Positions 42,435-50,700 of a stretch of 64,000 nt of DNA are shown piece by piece. The translations under genes and the position numbers were made by a program. Below the pieces are notes generated by a model that was not told the origin of the DNA, ran no database searches, and worked only from the letters and a program-made list of their open reading frames with translations. Source of the stretch: Rhodoligotrophos defluvii (GTDB lineage: Bacteria > Pseudomonadota > Alphaproteobacteria > Rhizobiales > Im1); NCBI RefSeq assembly GCF_005281615.1, contig NZ_SZZM01000004.1:186001-250000 (forward strand), given 5' to 3'. Every line of letters starts with the position of its first letter. Position 1 is the stretch's first letter.

Positions 42435-43247
42435 TCAGGATCCGCGCGCCGCGAGGCCCAGCGATGCGCCTTCGGCCAGATGGTCCGTCACCAGCATGCA
42501 GCCCGGCTCGTGGGTGATGGCGATTTCCGGGCGGGCGGCGCGGATCGCCATCTGGGGGGTGACGCCGCAGGCCCAGAAAACCGGGATATCGCCTTCCGCC
42601 ATCAGCGGCGGGTCTCCGAAATCCGGCTTGTTCAGGTCGGTTATCCCGATGAGCGCCGGATCGCCCATATGCACCGGCGCACCATGGGCCAGCGGGTAGC
42701 GCTCGGTCACGATGATGGCGCGGATCGCATCCTGAGGGCTGAACGCCCGCATCGAGACCACGAGCGGTCCGCCGAACCGGCCTGCCGCCGCCGTTTCCAT
42801 AGTGGTGATGTACATGGGCACGTTTCGGTCGGCCTCGATATGGCGGACCGGGATGCCCGCGCGCACCAGCGCCGCTTCGAACGAGAAGGAGCAGCCGAGC
42901 ACGAAAGTCACCAGATCATCGCGCCAGACCCCATGAAGATCCTCGACGGTTTCGCTCATCTCGCCATTCCGGAAGATCCGGTAGCGGGGCACGTCGGTCC
43001 TGATGTCCAGGTCGCGGCCCAGGCCGGGAAGGCGCGGATCGCCTGGCTCGCTGATCCCGATCAACGGGCACGGCTTCGGGTTGCGAACGCAGAAGCGCAG
43101 GAAATCGCTCGCCTCGCGCTCCGGCAGAATCGCGATGTTGCCCTGCATGTAGCCCGGCGCCTGCCCGCTGGTCGGGTTGGTGAACGCGCCTTTCCGGATC
43201 TGTTCCCTGAGCGTTACGGGATCCAAGGTTTGCGTGGCCAGGTCCAT
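42435..43247 (-). CDS. YcsI/DUF1445 family (putative hydro-lyase or D-glutamate cyclase)
   Basis: This 270-residue protein belongs to the DUF1445 family, called putative hydro-lyase or D-glutamate cyclase-like. Hallmarks are [31 protein letters not shown], and [11 protein letters not shown] near the C-terminus. In Bacillus the homologue sits in the ycsF-ycsI-kipI-kipA cluster, so its natural partners are 5-oxoprolinase genes. Here those lie 27 kb away, and a LysR gene and amidase operon are the neighbours. ATG at 43247 gives a normal length; an upstream TTG adds six residues. A palindrome at 43369-43383 lies about 120 bases upstream. Confidence 0.85.
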   Translation of the reverse strand: MDLATQTLDPVTLREQIRKGAFTNPTSGQAPGYMQGNIAILPEREASDFLRFCVRNPKPCPLIGISEPGDPRLPGLGRDLDIRTDVPRYRIFRNGEMSETVEDLHGVWRDDLVTFVLGCSFSFEAALVRAGIPVRHIEADRNVPMYITTMETAAAGRFGGPLVVSMRAFSPQDAIRAIIVTERYPLAHGAPVHMGDPALIGITDLNKPDFGDPPLMAEGDIPVFWACGVTPQMAIRAARPEIAITHEPGCMLVTDHLAEGASLGLAARGS

Positions 43248-43368
43248 TGCACTTGCCCGTCCCAAAATCGGCTTCCTTCACCAGCGCCCAGGCGCGTGCG
43301 TCGCGGCGCTGCTGTCTCCTGTAGGCAATGGTTTCATCAACAAATGTTCACGTCAACCGATCGTCGCA

Positions 43369-43383
43369 AGATCAAAACGATCT
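43369..43383. promoter_or_regulatory. AGATC-N5-GATCT palindrome upstream of the YcsI-like gene
   Basis: AGATCAAAACGATCT has perfect 5-bp arms and shares 13 of 15 bases with the palindrome at 44339-44353, on the other side of the LysR gene. It lies between the LysR stop and the YcsI-like start. The pairing suggests one LysR protein acting at two promoters. Confidence 0.55.
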
Positions 43384-43396
43384 GCTCAGTCGATCG

Positions 43397-44293
43397 TTAC
43401 GCAGAATCGATTTCCGCCGCTGCCGAGAGGGCGGCTTGATGGAGGGCTGCGATCATCTCGCCATTCTGAGCAGGCATGTGCGCCAGCACGAACTCGAGGT
43501 CGGAGATCCTTACCTCTGGTGTCGTCTCGATCCGCCGAAGGCGGCCGGTCGCCAGATCCGCTTCAGCCATGGGTGCCGGCAAAAGGCCGATGCCGAAGCC
43601 GTCGCGCACCAGGTGCATGGTCGTGGACAGAGACGCGCAGCCGTGCAGAAGCGGAGCCGGCAGATGGGGATCGGCGAACAGCCGTTCGAGCTCCCGGTAC
43701 GGAATGGTTCCCTTGGAAAAGGTCACGATGGGATATTGCGCCAGGTCGGCCAGGCCGGCAGGCCGCTGCGGCAGCACGATGGAGGGAGCCGCGAACCATG
43801 CCAGCGCGCAGGAATAGATGGGGCTCGACACGGCCCGGTCCGGTGCAAGCTGCCGCATGAGAACCGCGACGTCGAGTTCGTCCTCGAGCAGCTTCCGCGA
43901 CATCACCGGCGAGGTGTCGACCGATAGCTCGAGGCGGATCCCCGGCATGCTCCCCATCCGCGTCAGCATTCGCGGAAACCACGTATGCACGATCGTTTCG
44001 GCCACACCGATGCGAACGGTCCCGGCAAAGCCGGCCAACGGCGACACGCGAGAAACGATGCCGTCGCGCATCGCGATCAGCCGGCCGGTGTGATCAAGGA
44101 AGTCGCGGCCGACCGGCGTCAATCCGACCCCGCGGTGCCGCCGCTCGAAGATCCTGATCCCCAGTCGCTCTTCCAGGGCCGCCACACGCGCCGACAGAGC
44201 CGATTGCGCGATCTGCAGCTTCGCGGCGGCCGCCCGGAACCCGCCGGCGCGCGCGATCTCCTGAACGATTTCGGCATCACGGATGTCGAACAT
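43397..44293 (-). CDS. LysR-family transcriptional regulator
   Basis: The 298-residue LysR regulator has the N-terminal winged helix (residues 3-60: EIVQEIARAGGFRAAAAKLQ, IAQSALSARVAALEERLG) and a two-lobed effector domain. It is divergent from the branched-chain-type importer/amidase operon, and codirectional with the YcsI-like gene about 150 bases downstream. Near-identical palindromes in both flanking gaps suggest that it controls both. The effector may be an amide or amino-acid derivative (inference). Confidence 0.92.
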   Translation of the reverse strand: MFDIRDAEIVQEIARAGGFRAAAAKLQIAQSALSARVAALEERLGIRIFERRHRGVGLTPVGRDFLDHTGRLIAMRDGIVSRVSPLAGFAGTVRIGVAETIVHTWFPRMLTRMGSMPGIRLELSVDTSPVMSRKLLEDELDVAVLMRQLAPDRAVSSPIYSCALAWFAAPSIVLPQRPAGLADLAQYPIVTFSKGTIPYRELERLFADPHLPAPLLHGCASLSTTMHLVRDGFGIGLLPAPMAEADLATGRLRRIETTPEVRISDLEFVLAHMPAQNGEMIAALHQAALSAAAEIDSA

Positions 44294-44337
44294 GACGGCT
44301 GCGGTCCCCCTGCTCCGGTTTTCTACGATCGTCTTTT

Positions 44338-44354
44338 GAGATCAAACTGATCTC
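44338..44354. promoter_or_regulatory. GAGATCA-AAC-TGATCTC palindrome, probable LysR operator
   Basis: A perfect 7-bp inverted repeat around AAC lies 45 bases before the LysR start codon and 83 bases before the importer operon. It contains ATC-N5-GAT and nearly matches the palindrome at 43369-43383. The position suits autoregulation and activation of the divergent operon. Confidence 0.6.
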
Positions 44355-44437
44355 CCTCCGATCTATTGACATGAACATTACCGGATGCAACACTTTTTCA
44401 AGTCGCACGTATTGTTCATCCTGGGGCCGGAAGACAA

Positions 44438-45199
44438 TTGGCGGACCGAGCTCTCCTTCGCACCGAGCACCTGTCCAAGAGCTTTGGCGGTGTTCACGCC
44501 GTGGAAAGCGTCTCGGTCACGGTCGTCGAAGGAAGCATTCACGCGATCATCGGTCCGAATGGGGCCGGGAAGACCACGCTCTTCCATCTGCTGACGGGCG
44601 TTTACCCGCCATCGAGCGGGCGCGTCTTCTACCGCGGCCAGGATATCACCGGGTACGGAGCGGCCGAACGCGTCAGCCTCGGCATATCGCGCTCCTATCA
44701 GCGCACCAATATCTTCCCGCGCCTTTCCGTCCGGGAGAACCTGCTCCTCGCGGCGGGCCGCTCCGCGGGCGAGCAGTGGTCGTTCGATCCGCGCGGGCCA
44801 AGCGCCTCCGCACGCGCCCTGGTCGACGAGGTTCTGTCGGTGCTCGATCTGACCTCGGCCGCCGATCTCGAGGCGCAGACCTTGCCCTATGGCGCGCAGC
44901 GGCTGCTCGATATCGGGATTGCCCTGTGCTGCCGTCCTGAGCTCCTGCTCCTGGACGAGCCGACGAGCGGCCTTTCTTCGGCGGAACTGCGTGAAGCGGT
45001 CGACACCCTTGCAGCCCTCCGCAAGAGCTACACGATCGTGTTGATCGAGCATAACATGGAGCTTGTCGTCGGCCTCGCCGACCGCGCCACTGTCTTGAAC
45101 TTCGGCCGTGTGATCGCCGAGGGCACGCCGGAAGAGATCGGCGCCGATCCGGCCGTGCAATCTGCTTACTTCGGATCGAGAAGGTCGGCTACGTCATGA
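44438..45199 (+). CDS. Branched-chain-type (LivG-like) ABC ATP-binding protein
   Basis: The 253-residue ATPase of the HAAT/LivG family has P-loop GPNGAGKTT (about residues 38-46), the degenerate LivG-type signature LPYGAQRLLD and Walker B LLLDEPTSGLS. The start is a TTG with GGAAG four bases upstream; no ATG is available before the conserved LLRTEHLSKSFGG, so the weak codon appears genuine. It overlaps the LivF-like gene by ATGA. It powers uptake of an amino acid, urea or amide together with the next four genes. Confidence 0.9.
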   Translation: MADRALLRTEHLSKSFGGVHAVESVSVTVVEGSIHAIIGPNGAGKTTLFHLLTGVYPPSSGRVFYRGQDITGYGAAERVSLGISRSYQRTNIFPRLSVRENLLLAAGRSAGEQWSFDPRGPSASARALVDEVLSVLDLTSAADLEAQTLPYGAQRLLDIGIALCCRPELLLLDEPTSGLSSAELREAVDTLAALRKSYTIVLIEHNMELVVGLADRATVLNFGRVIAEGTPEEIGADPAVQSAYFGSRRSATS

Positions 45200-45897
45200 G
45201 CAGGCTCGCGGTGGATCGCATCGATGCCTTCTATGGCAAGAGCCATATCCTGCACGATGTGTCGCTTGAAATCCCCTCGGGCAACGTGGTGACGCTGCTC
45301 GGCCGCAACGGCGCGGGAAAGACCACCACGATCCGGTCGATCTCCGGTCTGCTCAAGCCGGCATCCGGCGCCATCCGGCTCGACGACGAGGACATCACCG
45401 GTTTGCGCGCTGATCAGGTCGCGCGCCGCGGCGTCTGCTCCGTGACCGAAAGCCGGGATGTCTTCACCCACCTCACCGTCCGCGAGAACCTGGCCATTGC
45501 CAGCCGGAAGAACAGCGCTTGGCCCATGGCCCGCGTGCTCGACGACTTTCCGCTCATCCGGCCGTTGCTCGACCGGTCCGGCGGGGCGCTCTCGGGCGGC
45601 GAGCAGCAGATCGTGGCCATAGCCCGCGCCCTGATGCTGGATCCGAAGATCCTGCTTCTCGATGAGCCCTCGCAGGGTCTGGCGCCCATAATGGTCGATC
45701 GGGTGCTGGAGGTGCTGGCGGACCTGAAAAGGGCGGGGCTCGCCATGCTGGTGGTAGAGCAGAAGCTCGACCTGGCGCTTGCGCTCGCCGAGCACGCTTA
45801 CATCCTCGAGAATGGGCGGGTCGTCTACCACTCGTCGGCGGCGGAGCTTGCTGCCGATTCCGCCGTCATTCACCGCCATCTGGGAGTCGGATCCTAG
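45196..45897 (+). CDS. Branched-chain-type (LivF-like) ABC ATP-binding protein
   Basis: This 233-residue second ATPase of the importer shows P-loop GRNGAGKTT, signature LSGGEQQIVAIARAL and Walker B LLLDEPSQGLAP. LivF and LivG form a heterodimer below the two permeases. Length is normal for LivF. The next gene, for the binding protein, starts 65 bases later behind a GGGAGG box. Confidence 0.93.
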   Translation: MSRLAVDRIDAFYGKSHILHDVSLEIPSGNVVTLLGRNGAGKTTTIRSISGLLKPASGAIRLDDEDITGLRADQVARRGVCSVTESRDVFTHLTVRENLAIASRKNSAWPMARVLDDFPLIRPLLDRSGGALSGGEQQIVAIARALMLDPKILLLDEPSQGLAPIMVDRVLEVLADLKRAGLAMLVVEQKLDLALALAEHAYILENGRVVYHSSAAELAADSAVIHRHLGVGS

Positions 45898-45962
45898 GTT
45901 GCTCAGCAATCGGGCGGCGGCACATCAGCCGCGTCACCTTGAGGAAGAAAGGGAGGACGGAA

Positions 45963-47177
45963 ATGGCTTTTTATCTCGACCGCAGAACGCTCCTTGCGAG
46001 TGCCGGCGCCCTGGCCGGATTGTCTGCCTTGCCGTTCGCAAGCCGCCCTGGCTACGGGGCACAGGGCCAGGTATCGGTGCTCGGCATTATTCCGCAGACC
46101 GGTCCCTACGCCGCCGACGGCGAGCGCATCAAGCGTGGCCAGGAGATGGCGCTTGAGGATTTCCGCGCGTCCGGCAGCGGTCTCGACGTGAATCTGGTGC
46201 TGCGCGACAGCGCCGGCGACGCCGGAACCGCCACCCGCCGCGTTTCGGAGGCTATCGAGCGCGAAAATGTCGTCGCCATCGCCGGGCCGTGGGCGGATGA
46301 CGTGGCGGCCGCCGTCACCGAGGTGGCCAAGCGCGAGAAGCGCGTGCACTTCTGGAGCGGCGGTCCGCTTCCCTGCCACCGTTACTATTTCCAATGGGCT
46401 CCCCCTTACTATACGGGCGTGAACGCCACGATGCGCTATATCGCCCAGCAGCAGCCGGACGCGAAGCGCTGGTATATGCTCACCTCCGACTACGCGTTCG
46501 GCTGGACGCTCGAGGAGCTGGAGAAGCGGATCGCGCCGGAGCTCGGCATCGAATTCGTCGGCTCGGCCCGCCACGTGCTCGGCGAGCGTGAATTCAGCCC
46601 GTATATGAGCGAGATTGCGGCCGCCAATCCGGACGTGATCGTCCTCAACAACTTCGGCCTCGACACGGCCCAGGCGCTCCGGGCCGCACACTCGTTCGGC
46701 TTGACCCAGCAGGCGAAGATCCTCGTGCCCTGGGGCAGCGGCATCGAGGACTACCTGAGGCTTGATCCGTCCATCACCCAGGGCGTGGTGATCGGTTCGG
46801 CCTATTACTACACGATCGACAACCCGACGGCGGAGAGTTTCGCAAAGCGCTACATCGAGCGGTTCGACGAGCCGCCGGGATATCCGGCCGGCAGCGGATA
46901 CGCCGTGATGCGGCTCATCCTGGAGGGTCTGGCCAGGGCCGAGAATACCGAGCCGGCCAGCCTCGTCCGCGCCCTCGAGGGGTGGGAGGGAGACACCGTC
47001 GTGGGCAAGACGCGGATCGACCGCGACACGCATCAGACCTACCGGCCCTTCTTCGTGACCGAGGGCAAGGCGCCCGACCAGGTGCAGGGCAAGTTCGACC
47101 TGGCGCGGATCGTCAGCACGGTCGATGCGGATGCGCCGGCCGACGTCATCGGTTGCGAGAACATCGGCGACCTCTGA
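45963..47177 (+). CDS. Branched-chain-type substrate-binding protein (Tat-like signal)
   Basis: The 404-residue periplasmic protein of the LivK/AmiC-like family has a type-1 binding fold: VLGIIPQTGPYAADGERIKRG near the N-terminus and WYMLTSDYAFGWTLEE, then NNFGLDTAQALRAAHSFGL. The N-terminus YLDRRTLLASAGALAGLSAL resembles a twin-arginine signal, suggesting folded export. Start ATG at 45963 has GGGAGG six bases upstream. Because an amidase ends the operon, the ligand may be an amide or a urea-like compound (inference). Confidence 0.9.
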   Translation: MAFYLDRRTLLASAGALAGLSALPFASRPGYGAQGQVSVLGIIPQTGPYAADGERIKRGQEMALEDFRASGSGLDVNLVLRDSAGDAGTATRRVSEAIERENVVAIAGPWADDVAAAVTEVAKREKRVHFWSGGPLPCHRYYFQWAPPYYTGVNATMRYIAQQQPDAKRWYMLTSDYAFGWTLEELEKRIAPELGIEFVGSARHVLGEREFSPYMSEIAAANPDVIVLNNFGLDTAQALRAAHSFGLTQQAKILVPWGSGIEDYLRLDPSITQGVVIGSAYYYTIDNPTAESFAKRYIERFDEPPGYPAGSGYAVMRLILEGLARAENTEPASLVRALEGWEGDTVVGKTRIDRDTHQTYRPFFVTEGKAPDQVQGKFDLARIVSTVDADAPADVIGCENIGDL

Positions 47178-47215
47178 GGCAGCCGGCGGCCGTTCGCGCC
47201 CCCGAGACGGCTGCC
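47178..47215 (+). terminator. Stem-loop after binding-protein gene
   Basis: GGCAGCCG (47178-47185) pairs perfectly with CGGCTGCC (47208-47215), beginning one base after the binding-protein stop. The loop of 22 bases is long. The LivH-like start follows 28 bases later, so read-through is expected. Confidence 0.5.
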
Positions 47216-47243
47216 GCTGCTCCCCTTGCGAGATCGAAGAACC

Positions 47244-48110
47244 TTGGAACTTCTGCTCCTCAAGCTGCTGAACGGTTTGACCACGGGCGCGCTTTACGCG
47301 GTCATCGCCTTTGGCCTCACCTTCATCTTGGGTATGCTGAACATACCCAATTTCGCGCACGGCGCCCTCTTCGCGCTCGGCGGCTATGTCGGCTATACGC
47401 TCCTGCAGCAGACGGGCTCCTACTGGATCGCCCTGGTGGCTGCGCCCCTGGTCCTCGCGGCCTTCGGCGCGGCCTTGGAGCGCGGCTTTCTCCGTCCGCT
47501 TTATGGGCGGGATCCCGAGGACGAGAACTATCTTCTGCTCGCCTTGTTCGCCTTGGCCATCATCCTGCAGGAGGTGATCATCATGATCTGGGGGGCGGCG
47601 GGCGAAAGCGGCCTGCCGCCGCAGATTCTCGCTGGCGCGGCCCCGCTCGGGCCGATCTATTATCCCAAGTTCCGGCTCTTCGTTCTGGGAAGCGCCGCCC
47701 TGATCGTTCTTCTGTCATGGCTGTTCATCGAGCGGACCCGGGCGGGAGCGTTGATCAAGGCGGCGATCGAGAACCGCGATGCAGTCATGCTGCTGGGCGT
47801 CGATATCCGCATTCTGTTTGCCGCCAGCTTCGCCTTCGGCACGTTCCTCACCGCGCTCGCGGGCGTGCTGAGCCTGCCGATCCGGGGCGTCCACCCCTTC
47901 ATCGGCATGGACATATTGGCCATATCCTTCGTGATCGTGGTGGTGGGCGGTCTCGGCAATCTCTATGGCGCGATCTTCGCCGGCCTGCTCGTCGGCGTGC
48001 TCCAGGAGTTTGCAACCCTCATCCATCCTCTGGCATCCTGGCTCGCGGTCTACCTGACCATGATGGTGGTGCTCCTCGTTCGCCCCAAGGGCCTTTTCGG
48101 CCAGCGTTGA
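47244..48110 (+). CDS. Branched-chain-type (LivH-like) ABC permease
   Basis: The 288-residue membrane protein has about eight predicted helices of the LivH family. It starts LLLLKLLNGLTTGALYAVIA, contains LNIPNFAHGALFALGGYVGY, and has the coupling-helix region RAGALIKAAIENRDAVMLLGVD. I chose the TTG at 47244 because it gives the normal family N-terminus; a TTG at 47226 would add six charged residues with no box. Either way the gene lacks an ATG start. Confidence 0.88.
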   Translation: MELLLLKLLNGLTTGALYAVIAFGLTFILGMLNIPNFAHGALFALGGYVGYTLLQQTGSYWIALVAAPLVLAAFGAALERGFLRPLYGRDPEDENYLLLALFALAIILQEVIIMIWGAAGESGLPPQILAGAAPLGPIYYPKFRLFVLGSAALIVLLSWLFIERTRAGALIKAAIENRDAVMLLGVDIRILFAASFAFGTFLTALAGVLSLPIRGVHPFIGMDILAISFVIVVVGGLGNLYGAIFAGLLVGVLQEFATLIHPLASWLAVYLTMMVVLLVRPKGLFGQR

Positions 48111-48124
48111 GAGAAAGCCCGCGA

Positions 48125-49132
48125 ATGCTGAATGCACTCCAAAGGCACGGGTCGGGGCAGGCGGAGACATTGGTCCGCGCGGTTCCGAGCACCCTGGCCC
48201 TTTGCCTCATCCTCGCGGCTTTGCCGATACTCCTGCCCATGGCCTTGGCGGTGGATATCGTCATCCTGGCCATCGCTGCCGTGGCCTTCAGCCTCATGCT
48301 CGGCCAAGCAGGCATGCTCTCCTTCGGGCAAGCGGCCTTCTTCGCGCTCGGCGCCTACACGGCTGGCTTTCTGGTGAAGAGCTTCGGTTTGTCCATCATC
48401 CCTGCCTTGCTGGCGGGTGCCGCCATGGGCGGGGCCGGCGCTGCCGTCGTCGCGTTCCTGACCACACGCCTGCGCGGCGTCTATTTCATCCTGATGACCC
48501 TGGCCTTCGCGCAGCTCGTCTACTTCGTGGCGCTGACCTGGCGCGACGTCACGGGCGGTCCGTCCGGGCTCAGCGGCTTCTCGCGCCCGCTGCTCGGCTT
48601 TGGGGTGGGAACGGTCAGCCTCGATACGTCCTTGTCTTTCTACCTCTTCGCATCGGCCGTGCTGCTGGTTGTCTTCGGCCTGCTGCTCGTCATTCTCAAT
48701 TCCCCCGTCGGCCTCATCCTGCGCGGCATCAAGGAGAATGCCGACCGGCTCGAAGCCGTCGGCTATCCGGTCTGGCGCTACCGCTTCTTCGTCTTCACCG
48801 TCTCCGGGATCATGACCGGCATAGCCGGTGCCCTCTACGCCTTCCAATGGCTCATCGTGCCGGTCAGCACGGCCGCCATGAACCAGTCGGCCGCCATCGC
48901 CTTCATGTCCATCCTCGGTGGCGTTGGCCATCCCCTCGGCCCCATCGTCGGTGCGGCCATCTACACTTGGCTGAGCGACATCGCCTCCAGCTACTGGGCC
49001 CGCTGGCCCATTCTGTTCGGCGCCTTCATCATACTGATCGTTTTCTTCATGCGCGGCGGCATCATGCAGGGCGTCGGCATGATCGGCGGCTTGTTCAGGC
49101 GCCGATGGCGTGCAGGGCGCGCAGAGGTATGA
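48125..49132 (+). CDS. Branched-chain-type (LivM-like) ABC permease
   Basis: This 335-residue second permease of the importer carries the LivM pattern SLMLGQAGMLSFGQAAFFALGAY, then RGIKENADRLEAVGYPVWRYRF and a late SILGGVGHPLGPIVGA. About ten helices are predicted. It pairs with the LivH-like protein. The stop overlaps an ATG that begins a possible longer form of the following small gene, but that gene has its own strong ribosome-binding site. Confidence 0.92.
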   Translation: MLNALQRHGSGQAETLVRAVPSTLALCLILAALPILLPMALAVDIVILAIAAVAFSLMLGQAGMLSFGQAAFFALGAYTAGFLVKSFGLSIIPALLAGAAMGGAGAAVVAFLTTRLRGVYFILMTLAFAQLVYFVALTWRDVTGGPSGLSGFSRPLLGFGVGTVSLDTSLSFYLFASAVLLVVFGLLLVILNSPVGLILRGIKENADRLEAVGYPVWRYRFFVFTVSGIMTGIAGALYAFQWLIVPVSTAAMNQSAAIAFMSILGGVGHPLGPIVGAAIYTWLSDIASSYWARWPILFGAFIILIVFFMRGGIMQGVGMIGGLFRRRWRAGRAEV

Positions 49133-49152
49133 GCTTTCCGAAGGAGGGCCCC

Positions 49153-49329
49153 ATGGAAAAGGACAGCATCATCGCCCGGCTTCGCGAGCTGATCCAGTAC
49201 AGCCCGACCGGGGAGGAGGCCGAGCAGGTGGCCTCCCTGCTTGACGCGAGCCGGCCGATCGACGTCGAAGATCCCGTTCTCGCAGCGCCGGCCGTCATCT
49301 ACGCGCCGGACCTGCCATCGCCGGAGTAG
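49153..49329 (+). CDS. Small protein between permease and amidase
   Basis: The 58-residue protein begins with a charged helix (KDSIIARLRELIQYSPTGEE) and ends in an extended, proline-rich tail (VIYAPDLPSPE). A textbook AAGGAGG box five bases before the ATG at 49153 shows that it is translated; an ATG at 49129 overlapping the permease stop is the alternative. I do not recognise the family. Size, helix-plus-tail shape and position directly before an amidase gene recall GatC- or AtzG-like partners of amidases (inference). Only 24 bases separate it from the amidase start. Confidence 0.65.
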   Translation: MEKDSIIARLRELIQYSPTGEEAEQVASLLDASRPIDVEDPVLAAPAVIYAPDLPSPE

Positions 49330-49353
49330 TCTGTGAAGAACGGGTCGGAGCCC

Positions 49354-50700
49354 ATGAGCCTGCTCAGCCTCTCGCTCGCCGAGGCCTCGCGGCGCATCGA
49401 TGCCGGAGAGGTCTCTCCCGTGGCGCTGCTTGAGGCGTGCCTGGAGCGCATCCGGCAGGAGGACGCGCGGCTCAGGTGCTTTATCGCCGTTGCGGCGGAG
49501 AGCGCGCGGTGCGAGGCCCTGTCCGCGGAGCGTCGGGCGAAGGCGGGGCGGCGCGTCGGCCCGTTGGACGGCATTCCCGTCGCCGTGAAGGACGTGGTCG
49601 CCTCCCGCGGCCTGCCGACCACGGCCGGCAGCGCGCTCCTTGCCGATTTCATTCCCGAAAGCGACGCGCCCGCGCTGCGCGATCTCAAGGCAGCGGGCGC
49701 CGTGATCGTTGGCAAGACCAATCTGCATGAGTTCGCCTATGGGGTCACCAGCGACAACCCCGTCTTCGGGGTGGTGATCAACCCGCTCGATCCGGAGCGG
49801 CTGCCCGGCGGCTCCAGCGGCGGGTCGGCGGCGGCCGTGGCCTCGGGCATGGCCTTCGCGGCGGTCGGCTCCGACACGGGAGGGTCCATCCGCATACCGG
49901 CCGCCGCATGCGGCATCGTGGGGTTGAAGCCGAGTTTCGGCCTGCTCAGCTGCGAGGGCGTCATACCACAGGCCTGGAGCCTCGATCACATCGGCCCCAT
50001 GGCCCGGACCGTGGACGACGTTCGCCTCCTGCTCGAAGCCTGGACGGGCCGGCGCTTCGGCGGCGCCCGCATCAATGCCGGCCTCCGGATCGGCGTTCCG
50101 ATCGACCTGATGGCTGCCGCGAGCCTCGAGGTCGCCGAAGCCTTCGGTCACGTCTTGCGCCGGATCGAGGCCATGGGCGCACGGATCCACGAGGTCGAAT
50201 TCCCGGACCTCGCTATGGCCCGCCGTGCATGGCTTACCATTCTGCTGGCGGAGTCCGCCGCCTATCACAAGCGGAACATGGAAACGCATCCGCAGCGGAT
50301 CGGGCCGGATGTCCGGCCCTTCCTGCTGGCCGGGTTGCTGATCGACAGCACGCAGTATTTGCAGGCCCAGCGCTTCCGACGCCAATGGCGGGATCGCGTG
50401 GGCGCGATGATGGGCGAGCTCGACGTTCTGGCCCATCCCGTCTTTCCGGTCCCGACACCCAGGCGGGGGCAAGCCGAGGTCGAAACGGGCGCGGGCCTCA
50501 TGAGCACGCGAGATGCCCTGGTGCTCTACCAGTGGCCCGCCAATCTGCTGGGCTGGCCCTCGCTTGCCTTGCCGTGCCCGGAACGGGTCGATGGCCAGCC
50601 GCTCGGCCTCATGCTCACGGCCAAGCCATTCGCGGAAGCGGGCTTGCTCGCCCTCGGCCGGCAAATCGAAGAAAGATCGGCCCGTCAGTCGCCGCGATGA
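49354..50700 (+). CDS. Amidase (amidase-signature family)
   Basis: The 448-residue amidase-signature enzyme would hydrolyse an amide to acid and ammonia. The Ser-cisSer-Lys triad is intact: lysine in IPVAVKDVV (about residue 74), PGGSSGGSAAAVASG (about 147-161) and GSDTGGSIRIPAA. Its size is nearer to AtzE/GatA-type amidases than to longer nylon or fatty amide hydrolases. The ATG at 49354 follows GGAG; a GTG at 49333 is less likely. It closes the importer operon, and its end overlaps the end of phnN by 16 bases on the opposite strand. Confidence 0.92.
   Translation: MSLLSLSLAEASRRIDAGEVSPVALLEACLERIRQEDARLRCFIAVAAESARCEALSAERRAKAGRRVGPLDGIPVAVKDVVASRGLPTTAGSALLADFIPESDAPALRDLKAAGAVIVGKTNLHEFAYGVTSDNPVFGVVINPLDPERLPGGSSGGSAAAVASGMAFAAVGSDTGGSIRIPAAACGIVGLKPSFGLLSCEGVIPQAWSLDHIGPMARTVDDVRLLLEAWTGRRFGGARINAGLRIGVPIDLMAAASLEVAEAFGHVLRRIEAMGARIHEVEFPDLAMARRAWLTILLAESAAYHKRNMETHPQRIGPDVRPFLLAGLLIDSTQYLQAQRFRRQWRDRVGAMMGELDVLAHPVFPVPTPRRGQAEVETGAGLMSTRDALVLYQWPANLLGWPSLALPCPERVDGQPLGLMLTAKPFAEAGLLALGRQIEERSARQSPR

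Noticed and set aside
45903-47360. 485-codon open frame on the minus strand
   Set aside because: It is antisense to the binding-protein gene of the importer-amidase operon, which has a clear signal peptide and binding fold.
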